A DNA stretch of 6,066 nt from Candidatus Galligastranaerophilus intestinigallinarum (lineage in GTDB: Bacteria; Cyanobacteriota; Vampirovibrionia; Gastranaerophilales; Gastranaerophilaceae), in contig DVKW01000119.1 in the NCBI GenBank assembly GCA_018715855.1, positions 1 through 6,066 on the forward strand, read 5' to 3'. Both the position numbers and the translations under genes were made by a program. Shown piece by piece: positions 5,880-6,066 of this stretch. The notes under the pieces are model-generated. The model saw only the letters and a list, made by a program, of their open reading frames with translations. It was not told the origin of the DNA and ran no database searches. Numbering within the stretch: position 1 is the stretch's first letter; every line of letters starts with the position of its first letter.

Positions 5880-6066
5880 ATTCATTAATTTCTTCTTTTT
5901 TTATTCCTATTTTTTCTTCCAGTTCATGCCTTGATTCTTCATACCCCGAACGCCCCATAAGAGCATAGGTATAATTTTTGGCTTGCTCAACGCCCGGTTG
6001 GTTAAAAGCGTTTATATTGTACAATTCGCCTGCAATTGCAGTTTGAACTTCCAACATATAGAATAA
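5878..6066 (-). CDS. pgi: Glucose-6-phosphate isomerase, C-terminal fragment (gene continues past window end)
   Basis: This glycolytic enzyme interconverts glucose 6-phosphate and fructose 6-phosphate in the cytoplasm. Only the last 62 residues and the stop are in the window; the frame is open to the right edge, so the rest lies beyond 6066. Seen: AGELYNINAFNQPGVEQAK (fragment residues 12-30), matching the family's C-terminal signature, in which the final lysine (fragment residue 30) corresponds to the catalytic lysine. It is followed by YALMGRSGYEE, typical of the shorter bacterial isomerases. The usual 'NPFDQ' is 'NAFNQ' here, a mild variation. The tail is charged (EKIGIKKEEINE). The gene is convergent with the 96-aa gene, and its stop codon lies in the arm of the shared terminator. 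Confidence 0.93.
   Translation of the reverse strand, partial: LFYMLEVQTAIAGELYNINAFNQPGVEQAKNYTYALMGRSGYEESRHELEEKIGIKKEEINE

Noticed and set aside
1..6066. CRISPR array, tRNA, insertion sequence, toxin-antitoxin or defence system
   Set aside because: I found no regularly spaced repeats, cloverleaf sequence, transposase or terminal inverted repeats, nuclease motifs or paired small toxin-antitoxin genes. The content is metabolic and tRNA-modification genes plus orphan proteins.

Overview
The window is AT-rich, uses the standard code, favours TTA, AAA, GAA and AGA codons, and has clear Shine-Dalgarno sites. It looks like a low-GC anaerobic, fermentative bacterium. The protein style is Ala/Lys-rich orphan proteins whose N-termini carry an 'FG' motif, a glucose-6-phosphate isomerase ending with 'NQPGVEQAK', and a NifV/Re-citrate-synthase-like enzyme. 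This fits the non-photosynthetic cyanobacterial relatives (Vampirovibrionia / Candidatus Gastranaerophilales). That placement is an inference from sequence style; a Firmicutes-like host is not excluded.

Layout: (1) 1-1778, plus strand: a GH77-like 4-alpha-glucanotransferase whose N-terminus lies off the window. A strong bidirectional hairpin terminator follows (1796-1828). (2) 1843-2673, minus strand: an unrecognised 276-residue protein with several hydrophobic segments, convergent with gene 1. (3) A divergent intergenic region (2674-2811) holds overlapping candidate promoters and a small hairpin next to the minus-strand ribosome binding site. (4) 2812-4122, plus: a Claisen-type DRE-TIM synthase (homocitrate / Re-citrate synthase type). 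(5) 4133-5443, plus: miaB, ten bases downstream and probably translationally coupled. (6) 5540-5830, plus: a 96-residue unrecognised protein with one membrane segment. (7) A second bidirectional terminator (5846-5879). (8) 5878-6066, minus: the C-terminal 62 residues of glucose-6-phosphate isomerase. No stretch longer than 300 bases lacks a gene.

Together: the glucanotransferase (starch/glycogen or maltodextrin handling) and Pgi (glycolysis) are consistent with a sugar-fermenting life. The synthase would start either citrate/2-oxoglutarate formation or a homologous 2-oxoacid chain extension, and MiaB modifies tRNA. The genes look like ordinary chromosomal core genes interspersed with lineage-specific orphan proteins. 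I see no mobile element, CRISPR array, tRNA, rRNA or defence system. The least explained content is the two orphan proteins and the regulatory sequences around them.
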